A stretch of DNA of 64,000 nucleotides from Legionella rubrilucens (GCF_001468125.1 NZ_LNYT01000020.1:85102-149101), one strand, 5' to 3'. Positions 1 to 9,873 are shown, counted from the stretch's first letter. Notes: generated from the letters alone by a model not told the origin. Program-made: numbers and translations.

Positions 1-213
1 AATGAAGCCTGCATCGTATTGAGCGCGTTGGTGGTTATCACTTAAAATGCTGTAGGCAGCACCGACTTCCTTGAATTTTGCTTCAGCCGATGGATCGTTC
101 TGATTCTTGTCAGGATGGTATTGCAGCGCCTTTTTGCGATAGGCTTTGCGTATGTCATCCTCTGAACATTGTTCAGTGTTGAGTCCAAGGATTTCGTATA
201 ACTTCTTAGGCAT
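1..213 (-). CDS. J-domain (DnaJ-like) protein, 3' end outside the window
   Basis: The first 71 codons are visible, starting at the ATG at 213 with a GGAG-containing ribosome site just upstream. They encode an almost complete J domain: an N-terminal YEILGL stretch, the helix II lysine/arginine patch (RKAYRKKAL), the HPD tripeptide that stimulates the ATPase of DnaK, and the helix IV motif ending in AQYDAG. The rest lies outside the window, so I cannot tell whether this is a full DnaJ with zinc fingers, a CbpA type or a short J protein. Another J-domain gene lies at 8883-9737. Confidence 0.85.
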   Translation of the reverse strand, partial: MPKKLYEILGLNTEQCSEDDIRKAYRKKALQYHPDKNQNDPSAEAKFKEVGAAYSILSDNHQRAQYDAGFI

Positions 214-242
214 TATTACTCCAACGACGTAAATATATCTGA

Positions 243-271
243 ATTATAAGCCACTAAACTTAAGCCAATAT
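243..271 (-). promoter_or_regulatory. Putative sigma70 promoter of the J-domain gene
   Basis: On the minus strand a TATAAT -10 (243-248) is preceded after 17 bases by ATATTG (266-271), a weak -35. It sits about 30 bases upstream of the ATG at 213. The -10 is perfect and the -35 poor. Confidence 0.4.
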
Positions 272-397
272 TATGTGATCGATTTATCTTTGAAAAACAG
301 ATTAAGGGGGCCGTGACCTCAGGGTTTCTTTTTAGCTGTGGCATCACAGCAGAGCAGGCTAGAGCATGACGAATTCTTCAGACCTTGCCATGAGAAG

Positions 398-2062
398 CTA
401 ATGATTCTGAACAAGCAATTCTTTAGCATGCAGCCGAGTTTGTTCCGTGATGGTCAGTCCGCCGAGCATACGGGCAATTTCATTGATTTTATCGCTTTCC
501 TCAAGCGCAATGATGTGTGAGAAAGTCTCATTTTGTTGACTGTGTTTCTCAACCACAAAATGATGGTGAGCGGCAGAGGCAACCTGCGGCTGATGAGTGA
601 CACAGAAAACCTGGAGACGCTCGCCCAACTTACGCAATAATTGACCTACCAATGCGGCTGTTGCGCCGCCAATACCGACGTCCACTTCATCAAACAACAA
701 GGTGGGTGTGGCACCGCGTTGGGCGGTTACCATCTGGATTGCCAGGCTGATGCGCGACAATTCACCACCCGAAGCAATTTTGCTCAATAAGTCCGGCGAC
801 ATACCGGGGTTGGTGCAGACTTTGTATTCGACCTTGTCCATGCCATGCGCCTGCATTTTATCCAGCGCGCTGATTTCAATTTCAACCCGGCCTTTCGGCA
901 TACCCAACTGCTGGATAATGCGGGTGATTTCCTGGGACAGTTTTTCCGCGGCCAGTTTTCGCGCGCTGGATAGCTGCGCGGCGGCCGTTTCATAATGCCG
1001 GGTGCAGCGCTCATACTCCTGCTGCAGAAAGGAAGCGCGCTGTTCTGCATTCTGTAATTGATCGAATTCATCCTGCAATTGCCTGGCATGCCGGGGCAAC
1101 GCATTGGCATCAATATGGTATTTGCGTGCGGCCTGATGCAAGGCACTCAGGCGTAATTCAACGGTTTGCAGACGCTCTGGGTCAAGCTGGACCTGATTGG
1201 TGAATTCGCGGACTTCATTTAAGGCTTCTTCGCACTGAATCAGTGCATTATTGATGAGTTCTGCCGCGTTTTTAATGGTCTGTTGCTCTTGAGGCAGTTG
1301 ATTTAGGTACTGCAAAACCTGATTTAACGCCCGATTGATATTGAGTTCGTCATTGTCATTGAGCAACGCCAGGATCTGCTGGCTGTGGGTTAAGTAATCG
1401 TTGGCATGATGCAGAAGCTGATGTTCTTCGCTTAGGGATTGCATTTCGCCTTCGTAGGTGTTCAAGGCCTGCAATTCATCGATCTGGAACTGCAACAACG
1501 CCAGACGATCCGAATGGGCATCCTGATTTTTAAGATGATCCATTTCCTGTTTAATCTTCTGGCATTGCTTATAAAGGGCCTGCACTTGCTGTAAAGAATC
1601 ATCATGACCGGCATAATCATCAAGCTGCTGGCGGTGAGTCGCATGATGCAGCAGCGTTTGATGCTGATGCTGGCCGTGGATATGGACCAGCATTTCGCTG
1701 AATTCCTTGACTTTTTGCAGGGGAAAAGGCTGACCATTGATGTACGATTTTGAGCGGCCTTCCGCGTAGATTATTCGCCGCAAAATGATTTCACCGGCTT
1801 CGCAGTCAATGTCGTGCTCTTGAAGCCATTTAGCCGGTTCGGACGTTTTATCAATGTGGAAGGTCGCGCTGATGTCGCATTTGTCTTCGCCTGTGCGTAG
1901 TGTGGAGGCATCCCCACGGCCGCCTAAGGCCAGCATCAGGGCGTCAATCATAATCGATTTACCAGCGCCGGTTTCTCCAGTGAATGCGGTCATCCCCTGG
2001 GAGAAATCCAGGTCCAGCTGTTTGACAATGGCAAAATTTTCAATGCGCAAGGAGGTGAGCAT
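398..2062 (-). CDS. recN: DNA repair protein RecN
   Basis: A 554-residue SMC-like ATPase of double-strand-break repair. The N-terminus has the family signature IENFAIV followed by the Walker A loop GETGAGKS (about residues 29-36). The centre is a long Gln/Glu-rich coiled coil interrupted by the RecN hinge, and the C-terminal lobe has the ABC signature region (SGGELSRISLA) and a Walker B (TLLFDEVDVGIGG). The length is normal for the family. It starts 2 bases after the stop of nadK, and the nadK-recN pairing is common in gammaproteobacteria. No clear LexA box was seen in front of the pair. Confidence 0.97.
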   Translation of the reverse strand: MLTSLRIENFAIVKQLDLDFSQGMTAFTGETGAGKSIMIDALMLALGGRGDASTLRTGEDKCDISATFHIDKTSEPAKWLQEHDIDCEAGEIILRRIIYAEGRSKSYINGQPFPLQKVKEFSEMLVHIHGQHQHQTLLHHATHRQQLDDYAGHDDSLQQVQALYKQCQKIKQEMDHLKNQDAHSDRLALLQFQIDELQALNTYEGEMQSLSEEHQLLHHANDYLTHSQQILALLNDNDELNINRALNQVLQYLNQLPQEQQTIKNAAELINNALIQCEEALNEVREFTNQVQLDPERLQTVELRLSALHQAARKYHIDANALPRHARQLQDEFDQLQNAEQRASFLQQEYERCTRHYETAAAQLSSARKLAAEKLSQEITRIIQQLGMPKGRVEIEISALDKMQAHGMDKVEYKVCTNPGMSPDLLSKIASGGELSRISLAIQMVTAQRGATPTLLFDEVDVGIGGATAALVGQLLRKLGERLQVFCVTHQPQVASAAHHHFVVEKHSQQNETFSHIIALEESDKINEIARMLGGLTITEQTRLHAKELLVQNH

Positions 2063-2064
2063 GT

Positions 2065-2952
2065 TTATCCCTGGTGTTTTGATTCCCAGCCGAGTTTGAT
2101 CCGTAATGTATCATAATAATGGTAATCGGCGGGATGTAACAAGCGGAGTTGTTGCGCATTTTTTTCGACAGAAACCTGTTGTCCCGGTTTAACCAGCCGC
2201 GATTCATGCCCGTCACAGCTGATGCGCAAATCGGTTTCATTCAATTCACTGATGATTAAGTCCACTTTTGCCTGGCCATCGATAACCAGCGGCCTTGAGC
2301 TTAAACTGTGCGAAAACATCGGCACTAAGACCATGGCATTCAACTGGGGATGCATGATCGGGCCGCCAGCCGACAGGGCATAGGCGGTGGACCCGGTGGG
2401 GGTGGAAATAATCAAGCCATCCGAACGGTAATGACAAACGTATTGCTGATTGATGTACACATCGAATTCGATGAGGTGGGTTTCACTGCCGCGGCCCAGC
2501 ACGACGTCATTTAAGGCATCCCCCTGGAAGTAGGTGTTTTCATCATCATGGATGCGGGTTTGCAGTAAAAAACGGTGTTCTTCCATGTATTGGCCGGCGA
2601 GCACGGTGTCCAGTTGTTTTTCCATGTCTTTCGGATTAATGTCCGTCAGGAAACCCAGGCGGCCGCGGTTGATGCCAATCACCGGCACATTGACTTTAAT
2701 GGCCATGCGCGCAGCGGATAACAGACTGCCGTCGCCGCCGACCACAATAATCAAATCCTGTTTTTTACCCATGCAGGATCGTTCAAGGACCGGGAGATTC
2801 AGTTTGAAATGAGAGGCGGTCTCGGTATCCTGATAGGTCTCGATTTTCTGATGATGTAAAAATTTAACCAGGCGCTCAATGCTTTCATTGACGCCCTGGT
2901 TGGCACGGTGTTGGCGTGCGTAAATGATAATGCGTTGGAATTTTTGTTTCAT
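2065..2952 (-). CDS. nadK: NAD kinase
   Basis: A 295-residue ATP-NAD kinase making NADP from NAD. The diagnostic GGDGS loop, containing the catalytic Asp, is near residues 72-76 ([11 protein letters not shown]). It is followed by the [12 protein letters not shown] segment and the conserved nucleotide-binding region around [14 protein letters not shown]. The length is typical. It is the first gene of a two-gene unit with recN. The ATG at 2952 has only a weak ribosome site. The upstream region carries a spaced 10-bp inverted repeat (see findings). Confidence 0.96.
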   Translation of the reverse strand: MKQKFQRIIIYARQHRANQGVNESIERLVKFLHHQKIETYQDTETASHFKLNLPVLERSCMGKKQDLIIVVGGDGSLLSAARMAIKVNVPVIGINRGRLGFLTDINPKDMEKQLDTVLAGQYMEEHRFLLQTRIHDDENTYFQGDALNDVVLGRGSETHLIEFDVYINQQYVCHYRSDGLIISTPTGSTAYALSAGGPIMHPQLNAMVLVPMFSHSLSSRPLVIDGQAKVDLIISELNETDLRISCDGHESRLVKPGQQVSVEKNAQQLRLLHPADYHYYDTLRIKLGWESKHQG

Positions 2953-2971
2953 ATCAGGCCAGATATTACCT

Positions 2972-3016
2972 GTCAGGAATGAGAACCTCTGTGTTTGATC
3001 CTAGCACATTCCTGAC
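2972..3016. repeat. 10-bp inverted repeat upstream of nadK
   Basis: GTCAGGAATG (2972-2981) and its exact reverse complement CATTCCTGAC (3007-3016) are separated by 25 bases in the 108-bp gap between nadK and typA. The arms lie about 20-65 bases upstream of the nadK start, where an operator or an mRNA hairpin would be expected. It fits neither LexA nor CIRCE consensus. Confidence 0.5.
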
Positions 3017-3060
3017 CTATAAACAGGGTGGCCGTCGAAGGAAGCACGGCCAACGCCATC

Positions 3061-4884
3061 TTACTCTTCGGCGCTGGCGCGTGAAGCCCGCTTACGCTCG
3101 TGTTCCTTCAACGCTTTTTTGCGCAGGCGGATGGATTGCGGGGTGACTTCCACCAGTTCGTCGTCGTCAATGAATTCCAGAGCCTGTTCCAGCGACAGTT
3201 TGATAGGCGGGGTCAGAATGATGTTTTCATCGCTGCCTGCGGCACGGATATTGGTCAATTGCTTTTCCTTGGTGACATTGACCACGAGGTCGTTATCACG
3301 GGAATGAATACCGACAATCATGCCTTCATAGCACATGGTTTGCGGTTCAATGAACAATCGGCCGCGCTCTTGCAGGTTAAACAGGGCAAACGCACGGGCG
3401 GCGCCATTGCAGTTGGCAATTAATACGCCATTAACGCGTTGACCCAGGCGGCCGCGATGTGCAGGGCCGTAATGGTCATACACGTGGTACATTAAGCCTG
3501 TGCCGGACGTGCTTGACAGAAATTCGGTGTGAAAACCGATCAAGCCACGGGTAGGAATCATGTAGTCCAGTCGCACACGGCCTTTACCGTCAGGGATCAT
3601 GTTCTGCATTTCCCCGCGGCGCTCGCCGAGTTTTTCCATGATCGCGCCCTGATGGGTTTCTTCCACGTCCACGGTTAAACGCTCGTAAGGCTCCAGTTGT
3701 TCGCCATTCTCTTCCCGCATGATCACTTCAGGTTTTGAAATGGCCAGTTCATAACCCTCGCGGCGCATGTTCTCGATTAGAATGGACAGGTGCAGTTCAC
3801 CGCGGCCGGAGACGCGGAATTTGTCCGGATCTTCAGTATCTTCAACCCGTAACGCCACGTTGTGCAGCAATTCGGTTTGCAGACGTTCGCGTACCTTGCG
3901 GCTGGTAATGAACTTGCCTTCCTGACCGGCAAAAGGCGAGTCGTTAATCTGAAAGGTCATGCTGATGGTGGGTTCATCCACGGTCAATGCCGGCAGGGCT
4001 TCAACCTGATTGGGATCGCAGAGGGTGTCAGAAATGTTAAGCTGTTCAATTCCCGTGATGGCGACGATGTCACCGGCGCTGGCTTCCTCCACTTCGACGC
4101 GATCGAGCCCTTTAAAGCCTAATAATTGCAAAATACGGCCGCTGCGGATATTGCCATCTTTATCAATAACCTTCACCGGCGATTTGCTTTTGATTCTGCC
4201 GCGGGTAATCCGGCCGATGCCAATGGTTCCTACGTAAGAGGAATAGTCCAGTGAACTGATCTGCATCTGAAAAGGGCCATTCTCATCCACATCGGGTGGC
4301 GAGACGCGATCAATGATGGTTTGCAATAAGGCGTTCATGTCGCTGGCTTCATCGTCAAGATCAAGCTTGGCATAGCCATTTAAGGCGGAAGCATACACCA
4401 CCGGAAAATCAAGTTGCGTATCATTGGCACCCAGATTGTCAAACAGGTCAAACACCTGATCCATAACCCAATGCGGTCTGGCGCCGGGTCGATCGATTTT
4501 GTTAATCACCACAATCGGATTCAAGCCGCGGGCAAAGGCTTTTTGGGTGACAAAGCGCGTTTGCGGCATCGGCCCATCCACGGCATCAACCAGCAGCAGC
4601 ACGCTGTCGACCATGGAGAGAATACGCTCCACCTCGCCGCCAAAATCGGCATGGCCTGGGGTGTCGACAATATTAATCTGGTGATCGCGCCAGTGAACGG
4701 AGGTATTCTTGGCAAGAATGGTGATGCCGCGTTCTTTTTCCAGGGCGTTGGAATCCATCAGGCGTTCCACTTTGGGGGCGCGCTCATTTAAAGTACCGGT
4801 TTGTTGTAACAGTTTATCAACCAGGGTGGTTTTGCCATGATCAACGTGAGCAATGATGGCGATGTTGCGAATTCTCTCAATCAT
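3061..4884 (-). CDS. typA: Ribosome-associated GTPase TypA/BipA
   Basis: Translational GTPase of the EF-G/LepA superfamily, involved in 50S assembly and stress or cold adaptation. With the start at 4884 the protein has 607 residues and begins [20 protein letters not shown], containing the G1 loop. The GHADF (G3) and NKID (G4) motifs follow, then EF-G-like domains II, III and V and the BipA-specific C-terminal domain rich in Arg/Lys. An in-frame codon at 4914 would add ten residues, but 4884 has an AAAGG ribosome site at proper distance and matches the family N-terminus. It is transcribed alone. Confidence 0.97.
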   Translation of the reverse strand: MIERIRNIAIIAHVDHGKTTLVDKLLQQTGTLNERAPKVERLMDSNALEKERGITILAKNTSVHWRDHQINIVDTPGHADFGGEVERILSMVDSVLLLVDAVDGPMPQTRFVTQKAFARGLNPIVVINKIDRPGARPHWVMDQVFDLFDNLGANDTQLDFPVVYASALNGYAKLDLDDEASDMNALLQTIIDRVSPPDVDENGPFQMQISSLDYSSYVGTIGIGRITRGRIKSKSPVKVIDKDGNIRSGRILQLLGFKGLDRVEVEEASAGDIVAITGIEQLNISDTLCDPNQVEALPALTVDEPTISMTFQINDSPFAGQEGKFITSRKVRERLQTELLHNVALRVEDTEDPDKFRVSGRGELHLSILIENMRREGYELAISKPEVIMREENGEQLEPYERLTVDVEETHQGAIMEKLGERRGEMQNMIPDGKGRVRLDYMIPTRGLIGFHTEFLSSTSGTGLMYHVYDHYGPAHRGRLGQRVNGVLIANCNGAARAFALFNLQERGRLFIEPQTMCYEGMIVGIHSRDNDLVVNVTKEKQLTNIRAAGSDENIILTPPIKLSLEQALEFIDDDELVEVTPQSIRLRKKALKEHERKRASRASAEE

Positions 4885-5101
4885 ATAAGACCTTTTGCGG
4901 TGAAGCAGACTCAAGCGTATTGCGGCTTATCCGTTATAAAAAGCAAGCCATGTGTTCAGGGATTCGCCATTATACATGGGTTGAGGCATAAATCCTATTG
5001 GAAACTTGCCAGGACGGTGTAGTATGTCCCAGACTGAGTTCGTCTCGCGATTGCTGCTGTATTTGTGAACACCCAGGCAGCATGAATTATAAGTGTGAAT
5101 C

Positions 5102-5302
5102 ATGAAGACCAATAAATCAAAAATTAAATGCCCGACGTGTGGCCAATCAGATACCTGGCGTTTGGATAATCCGTACAAGCCCTTTTGTTCCTACCGCTGT
5201 AAATTAATTGACTTAGGGGAGTGGGCCAGTGAATCACGAAAAATTCCCGGAGATCCCACGAACCCGGACAATGTCCAGGACAGTGACGATTCAGGAGAAT
5301 AG
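5102..5302 (+). CDS. yacG: DNA gyrase inhibitor YacG (zinc-binding)
   Basis: A 66-residue protein with the four-cysteine YacG zinc site: CPTCG near residues 10-14 and CSYRC near 29-33. The family motif LIDLGEWASE follows, and the C-terminus is an acidic, disordered tail. YacG proteins bind GyrB and block DNA binding. In many relatives the gene sits beside coaE and pilD; here it stands alone between typA and an unknown gene. Confidence 0.92.
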   Translation: MKTNKSKIKCPTCGQSDTWRLDNPYKPFCSYRCKLIDLGEWASESRKIPGDPTNPDNVQDSDDSGE

Positions 5303-5313
5303 TCACGGCCTAT

Positions 5314-5343
5314 TTGACTTAAAAATAAACTAAATGGTATTAT
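5314..5343 (+). promoter_or_regulatory. Sigma70 promoter of the 5375 gene
   Basis: TTGACT (5314-5319) and TATTAT (5338-5343) are separated by 18 bases in an AT-rich stretch, about 30 bases before the ATG at 5375. Only one -35 position deviates from consensus. Confidence 0.6.
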
Positions 5344-5374
5344 ATTTAACATTTGGCTGTCAGATAATGTCCCC

Positions 5375-7165
5375 ATGCGCTCTCAATTTGAATACTCAGG
5401 CCACCCGATTTATCCTGCTGCCCCTCGAACCTGGCGGGTGTTTATCCGAGCGGATGATTTGGATGCTGAGTCGGTTCGAACATTGCATACCCTGACTGAA
5501 TACAGGGTTTGTCCTGCCCTGCACATGAATTTGGGTACGGCCGACTTGCCTCAACGGGCTTACATCGACTCGGGTTATGTCAGTGCCTTTGAGTTTCACG
5601 ATAACAGTGCTTTAAAGGCTGCCAATGCGTATTTGGCCTATAAAAATGTACATTTCATTTTTATTCCTGAAGCACTCTGTGATTCGATCTATCTAACCGG
5701 CGGCACAAGAGGGTTTGAAAAAAACGGTAAAACGACTCATCCTCGACGCGAAGAGGGGTCTTCCTGGCAAATTCCGGTTCGTAATTCCGTTATTCCGCAA
5801 ATTTTTAATACCGATAACATGTCCGTTGCGCTGATGGAGGGGGACTCCCGTTCAAGTTGCGAAGTATTAATTGGCGGGAATTGGAAGGATTATGCTGTTT
5901 GCTTTACCTTGCCCAAAAGTCTCTCCAGAGAAATTGCCAGCCACGAACCTCAGGATATTGCGACTCTCGAACGGCTGTTAAGACGAAGCGGCAGCCTCCC
6001 TTATCTGCTCAATCCCGATCGCTCCATAAGCTATGCCCAACGAGAAGCAATCGCTACCCAGGCAAAGCAATTGCAAACCTGGTGGAAAACGCTGGGAGAG
6101 GAGCGAAAATTGCTTTGCTTTATGCACGCAGTGCTTGAGGGTAACGCGTATCGAGAGCCAAATCCTGAAAAAGAACCCCGTTTTTTGCGCGATCTATGGG
6201 CTGTGCAACTCAGGCTGAATGAAATGATGCGCAGGACGCCATCCGCGAGCCATTACTTCAATGCCCTGCAATGGGTGATAACACGTCTGCATAGTCAATT
6301 GCTTCCCTTTCATCCGTGCTATCACCCCCTGTTTAATCGGTTTGTGCAGGAATTTAAAGAAGCGGTTCATCAGCAAAATGAGGAGGAAATGCAACAACGC
6401 ACTCATTATCTTCACACCGTTGATAAGGCCCTGCAGGCGGAAGAACAGTTTTTAAAACGCCTAAGACAGAGTCACCATCAGCAATTCTTACCCTCGACAG
6501 CATTACAGACTCGTCTTGAACAGTGCTGCAGCCTTCTGTCGATGGTTACTCCCACGTCGAACGAAAACGAACTCATCGAAAAAACCATGTACGTTAAATC
6601 GGTAACGGAGGCGCTGGAAAAAGAATTGACTTTGTCTAAGCATCATCAAATCACCCGCCAATTAATGAACCTGGAGCAATTCAGGGCAGGCAGGGAACAC
6701 TCCTTTATTTTCCATCTGGTGGAATGGTATAACGTGTGGGTGGATAAAAGTGACGGCTTGTTTAAGTCACTGTCCCCGGAAGCGCTGCATCAACAGGCAA
6801 AAACCTGCGCAAAGACACAAACCGCTTTGATTAAACTGCAACAATTATTTGACCAGTGTAACGCCCGAGGCGCCGGCATCAATCAGGAGAAATCCAATCA
6901 TTTATTCAGGCAATTGGTGGCGAGGGTGACCAATCAGTTGGAGCAGGCATTGAATCAGGGAACCTCTTTGGATGTTGGCCGATATCTCGATGAAGCGACG
7001 CATTATTTGCTTATTCTGCTGGCTCAGCGATTGGGTTCGCAACGAAATGCCTTCTTCAATGAAAAAATGCAATCCAATCACCTGCAAAACCTGGATAGAA
7101 TTCCGAAACCCCAGGTGGAAGAAACCAAACCGGCTTTCATGGAAAGCAGTTTCTCATTTGATTGA
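5375..7165 (+). CDS. Unknown 596-residue protein, possible Dot/Icm effector
   Basis: I do not recognise this family. The first 200 residues look like an alpha/beta domain; the remainder is predicted by eye to be almost entirely helical, rich in Gln, Leu, Glu and His, with several coiled-coil-prone stretches. There is no signal peptide and no clear membrane segment. The C-terminus (VEETKPAFMESSFSFD) has Glu residues followed by small and aromatic residues, which resembles, but does not prove, a Dot/Icm translocation signal. The gene has its own promoter and a weak ribosome site. The start is uncertain. Confidence 0.8.
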   Translation: MRSQFEYSGHPIYPAAPRTWRVFIRADDLDAESVRTLHTLTEYRVCPALHMNLGTADLPQRAYIDSGYVSAFEFHDNSALKAANAYLAYKNVHFIFIPEALCDSIYLTGGTRGFEKNGKTTHPRREEGSSWQIPVRNSVIPQIFNTDNMSVALMEGDSRSSCEVLIGGNWKDYAVCFTLPKSLSREIASHEPQDIATLERLLRRSGSLPYLLNPDRSISYAQREAIATQAKQLQTWWKTLGEERKLLCFMHAVLEGNAYREPNPEKEPRFLRDLWAVQLRLNEMMRRTPSASHYFNALQWVITRLHSQLLPFHPCYHPLFNRFVQEFKEAVHQQNEEEMQQRTHYLHTVDKALQAEEQFLKRLRQSHHQQFLPSTALQTRLEQCCSLLSMVTPTSNENELIEKTMYVKSVTEALEKELTLSKHHQITRQLMNLEQFRAGREHSFIFHLVEWYNVWVDKSDGLFKSLSPEALHQQAKTCAKTQTALIKLQQLFDQCNARGAGINQEKSNHLFRQLVARVTNQLEQALNQGTSLDVGRYLDEATHYLLILLAQRLGSQRNAFFNEKMQSNHLQNLDRIPKPQVEETKPAFMESSFSFD

Positions 7166-7248
7166 ATTCACTTGCCAGTTTCATTGATTTTAAGGTTCAA
7201 TACGGAGTCTACTCTTTACGTTTTGATGCAAATTCACAAGGAATTGAT

Positions 7249-8865
7249 ATGCTTAAAGTCAGTGGCTTAAAAAAGCTCCGCTTACTGAGTTTAATACAAG
7301 GAATGGTTATGATGACAAGTACACTCGCTGGCAGTGGTCGTGGCGATTTTCACGTCCTTTATCAGGGACAGTCGGTTGACGATTTGATTATTCAGTACAT
7401 GGCAGAACACCATATTCCCGGTATGTCCTTAGCCATTGTACAGGCGCCTTATATAACCCGTGTGGTTGGTTACGGTTTAGCCAACACCGACAGCAAACGC
7501 CTGGTAGCAACGCACAGTGTTTTCCCCATCGGACAAATTACCAATGCCTATACGGCGGTTGCGATTATGCAGCTGAAAGAAATGGGGAAATTGCAGCTCG
7601 ATGATGCGCTTTCCTCCCATTTAAAGGACATCCCCTCATCCTGGCAGGGAATTACACTTCGACAGCTCATTACTCATTCTTCCGGTTTACCGGATTATCG
7701 CGAAAGTTCAGGTTTTGATTACAGCAAGGAGTACACGCCGGCACAATGGCTGGATCTGATTAAAAGCACGCCCATGCTGTTCAAACCAGGAACCCAAAGC
7801 CGAGCCAGCGCGACAAATAATTACCTGCTGGGTCTTGTCATCGAAAAGGCAAGCGGCATGACTTACCAGGAATTTGTCAGCAAAAATCAGATTGAACGCA
7901 TGGCGCTTAAGCATACCTTTTTTGTCGGCGGCGAGAAAACCATTGATAATGAAGTCAAAGACGACACGGCTGGCTTTAAACATCAGCAATTTCTAAAAAA
8001 TCGGGTTTACATTAACCCAATCGAGCCGGTCACCGGGTATGAACAAACCGAGCAGAAACTGTCGCCGTCCAAACCCTTAAGCTGGACGGCCACCTTTGCT
8101 GACAGCGGCATTATCGCCTCGGCAGAAGACATCAGTTTATGGGATATTGGTTTGGCTGGCGGCATCCTGGTTCAGGATCCAGCCGACAGAGAATTTCTCT
8201 ATCATCCGGTGACGGTGAATGGTCAAACGATACCTGGCAACGCGGGATGGCTCTTTCCGGGTCATCCAGGGTTTATGGAGATAAAAGGCCATTTGCCGGG
8301 TTATTCGTCTTTCCTGAGCCGTTTTACAGCGCCCACGGAATTGGTCTGCGTGACTCTGCTGGCGAATAAGGGCGGGTTACCGGATTTGGATGGTCTCGGG
8401 CGAAAAATTGCCGGTGCTTTCGATGACAAGCTGGCCGCGCCTGTTGGGGCGGTTTGGTCCGAAACCCTGCAAAGTCCTTATTCGGTCAGTGAAACCATGA
8501 ATCGGGTGGCCGCCATTATCAAAAAGCAGGGTGGAACGGTATTTGCCCGCATTGACCACAGCGGCGAAGCTGAAAAAGCGGGGCAATCCTTACCGGAGAC
8601 GCAGGTGCTGATTATTGGTAATCCCGCGAAAGGCACGGCCCTCATGCAGGCGAATGCGGCCTTTGCACTCGATCTGCCGTTACGGATTATGGCGACTCAA
8701 GATGAGAAAAAACAAGTCTGGTTAAGCTTCACCGATCCGGTAAAACTGGCTTCACAATACCATGTCACACCGGAGCAACTGCCGGTATTGAAGCCAATGA
8801 GCCTGGGATTAAACCGGATTTGTCAGCAGGCAGTCAGTGCAACCACGATTCCTGCCTCTCCCTGA
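7249..8865 (+). CDS. Serine beta-lactamase-fold protein lacking catalytic residues
   Basis: A 538-residue member of the class C beta-lactamase / penicillin-binding-protein-like family (COG1680). The ATG at 7249 has an AAGGA ribosome site and gives a signal-peptide-like start (KK, then LLSLIQGMVMMTSTLAGS), so export is likely. An in-frame ATG at 7162 would add 29 residues but has no good ribosome site. The fold-specific segments are clear (LRQLITHSSGLPDY, LLGLVIEKASGMTY). However, the usual S-x-x-K is QITN (about residues 96-99) and the usual Y-x-N is ASA (about 186-188), so it is probably a non-catalytic binding protein. A C-terminal domain of about 120 residues follows the fold. Confidence 0.85.
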   Translation: MLKVSGLKKLRLLSLIQGMVMMTSTLAGSGRGDFHVLYQGQSVDDLIIQYMAEHHIPGMSLAIVQAPYITRVVGYGLANTDSKRLVATHSVFPIGQITNAYTAVAIMQLKEMGKLQLDDALSSHLKDIPSSWQGITLRQLITHSSGLPDYRESSGFDYSKEYTPAQWLDLIKSTPMLFKPGTQSRASATNNYLLGLVIEKASGMTYQEFVSKNQIERMALKHTFFVGGEKTIDNEVKDDTAGFKHQQFLKNRVYINPIEPVTGYEQTEQKLSPSKPLSWTATFADSGIIASAEDISLWDIGLAGGILVQDPADREFLYHPVTVNGQTIPGNAGWLFPGHPGFMEIKGHLPGYSSFLSRFTAPTELVCVTLLANKGGLPDLDGLGRKIAGAFDDKLAAPVGAVWSETLQSPYSVSETMNRVAAIIKKQGGTVFARIDHSGEAEKAGQSLPETQVLIIGNPAKGTALMQANAAFALDLPLRIMATQDEKKQVWLSFTDPVKLASQYHVTPEQLPVLKPMSLGLNRICQQAVSATTIPASP

Positions 8866-8876
8866 GAGCAGGAATC
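8847..8876. terminator. Hairpin between convergent genes
   Basis: GATTCCTGC (8847-8855) pairs perfectly with GCAGGAATC (8868-8876) across the stop codon of the beta-lactamase-like gene, which faces the J-domain gene ending at 8883. There is no long T tract on either side, so its use as a bidirectional terminator is inferred from position. Confidence 0.5.
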
Positions 8877-8882
8877 CCCCGA

Positions 8883-9737
8883 TTAATTGGGGTTAAACGG
8901 GACAATGGCGGTTTCGCTGTTTTCGATCTGCGGCGTTTCAGGCTCGTTGCCATCTTCCAGATGCAAATCAGAACCGTCGGTAATGGTCAGTACATCAGTA
9001 TCCGACATTGCTTCCAATAAGGGCAAGCCCTGCTCTTGCCGGGACGGTTGATCTTGTCCGGTGGGCTGTTGAACAGTTGGTGTCTGGACATCGGCCGGGT
9101 TGCTGCTGAATAAGCCCAATATTTTATTGGTCATTTGATGGTTAAATTCCAATACCCATCGCAGCAGCTGATCAACCCATTCCTGATTAGGATCCTTGTC
9201 TTCGCCTTTTTTAGCCGCGGGTGTCATGAAATCGTAAAGGGAATCATTTAATTCCTGGGCACGGTTTTTGTCTTTAACCTTGGGTTTTTTAGCGGGTGTG
9301 GCCTCCGCTTCAGCTTTAGGCTTGGGTTGTTCAGGCAAGGCGGTGTTGTCGGGGTCTTTTTTCTTGGTGTCCGGGGTGGTAGACGATTGAGCGTTCTTCC
9401 CGAGATCATCCTTCTTATCCTGGTCTTTATCCTCGCTCTTATTCTCTTTCTTATCGGGAGCAGGATCGGAAGAGGAAAGATCGTATTGGTGGCGTTTCTC
9501 TGCATCCTTTAAAACAGAATAGGCTTCACCCAGCTTTTTAAACACCTCTTCAGCGTCGGGTTCTTTGTATTTATCGGGATGAGTCAACAAGGCCGCTTTT
9601 TTATAGGCTTTGTTGATGTCCTCAAGGCTTGCGTTCGGAGGCACGCCCAGCACCTCATAAAAATTAGTGGCCGCTTTGATGCGCTCAGCCGTGGGATTTT
9701 TTGCTTTGGGGGCGGCATCTTCTGGTGTTGAGGACAT
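8883..9737 (-). CDS. J-domain protein with long charged tail
   Basis: A 284-residue protein. After a 25-residue leader there is a J domain (about 26-90) with YEVLGV, the basic helix AYKKAA, the HPD motif and a degenerate helix IV ending in QYDL. Residues 92-180 are low-complexity Asp/Lys/Pro/Glu, evidently disordered, followed by a short helical stretch and a Glu-rich C-terminus. There is no Gly/Phe region or zinc finger, so it is not DnaJ itself. It could be a specialised co-chaperone or a secreted effector acting on host Hsp70; the acidic tail would fit the latter. Confidence 0.85.
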   Translation of the reverse strand: MSSTPEDAAPKAKNPTAERIKAATNFYEVLGVPPNASLEDINKAYKKAALLTHPDKYKEPDAEEVFKKLGEAYSVLKDAEKRHQYDLSSSDPAPDKKENKSEDKDQDKKDDLGKNAQSSTTPDTKKKDPDNTALPEQPKPKAEAEATPAKKPKVKDKNRAQELNDSLYDFMTPAAKKGEDKDPNQEWVDQLLRWVLEFNHQMTNKILGLFSSNPADVQTPTVQQPTGQDQPSRQEQGLPLLEAMSDTDVLTITDGSDLHLEDGNEPETPQIENSETAIVPFNPN

Positions 9738-9873
9738 GTGAATCTCTTATAAAACCAACTTATGTAAATAATAGCACATGCCTCTTTCAGATCATGCCGT
9801 TTTGTTTTTCTTAACACACCGTTTACAAAAATCATGGGCATGGTTTGGCAAGGCAGCTTAAGCGCAGGGCATT

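Noticed and set aside
338-520. Small plus-strand frame near the recN 3' end
   Set aside because: Overlaps the recN C-terminus, lacks a convincing ribosome site, product without features.
4927-5178. 83-codon minus-strand frame between typA and yacG
   Set aside because: Overlaps yacG on the opposite strand, no family resemblance and no clear start signal.
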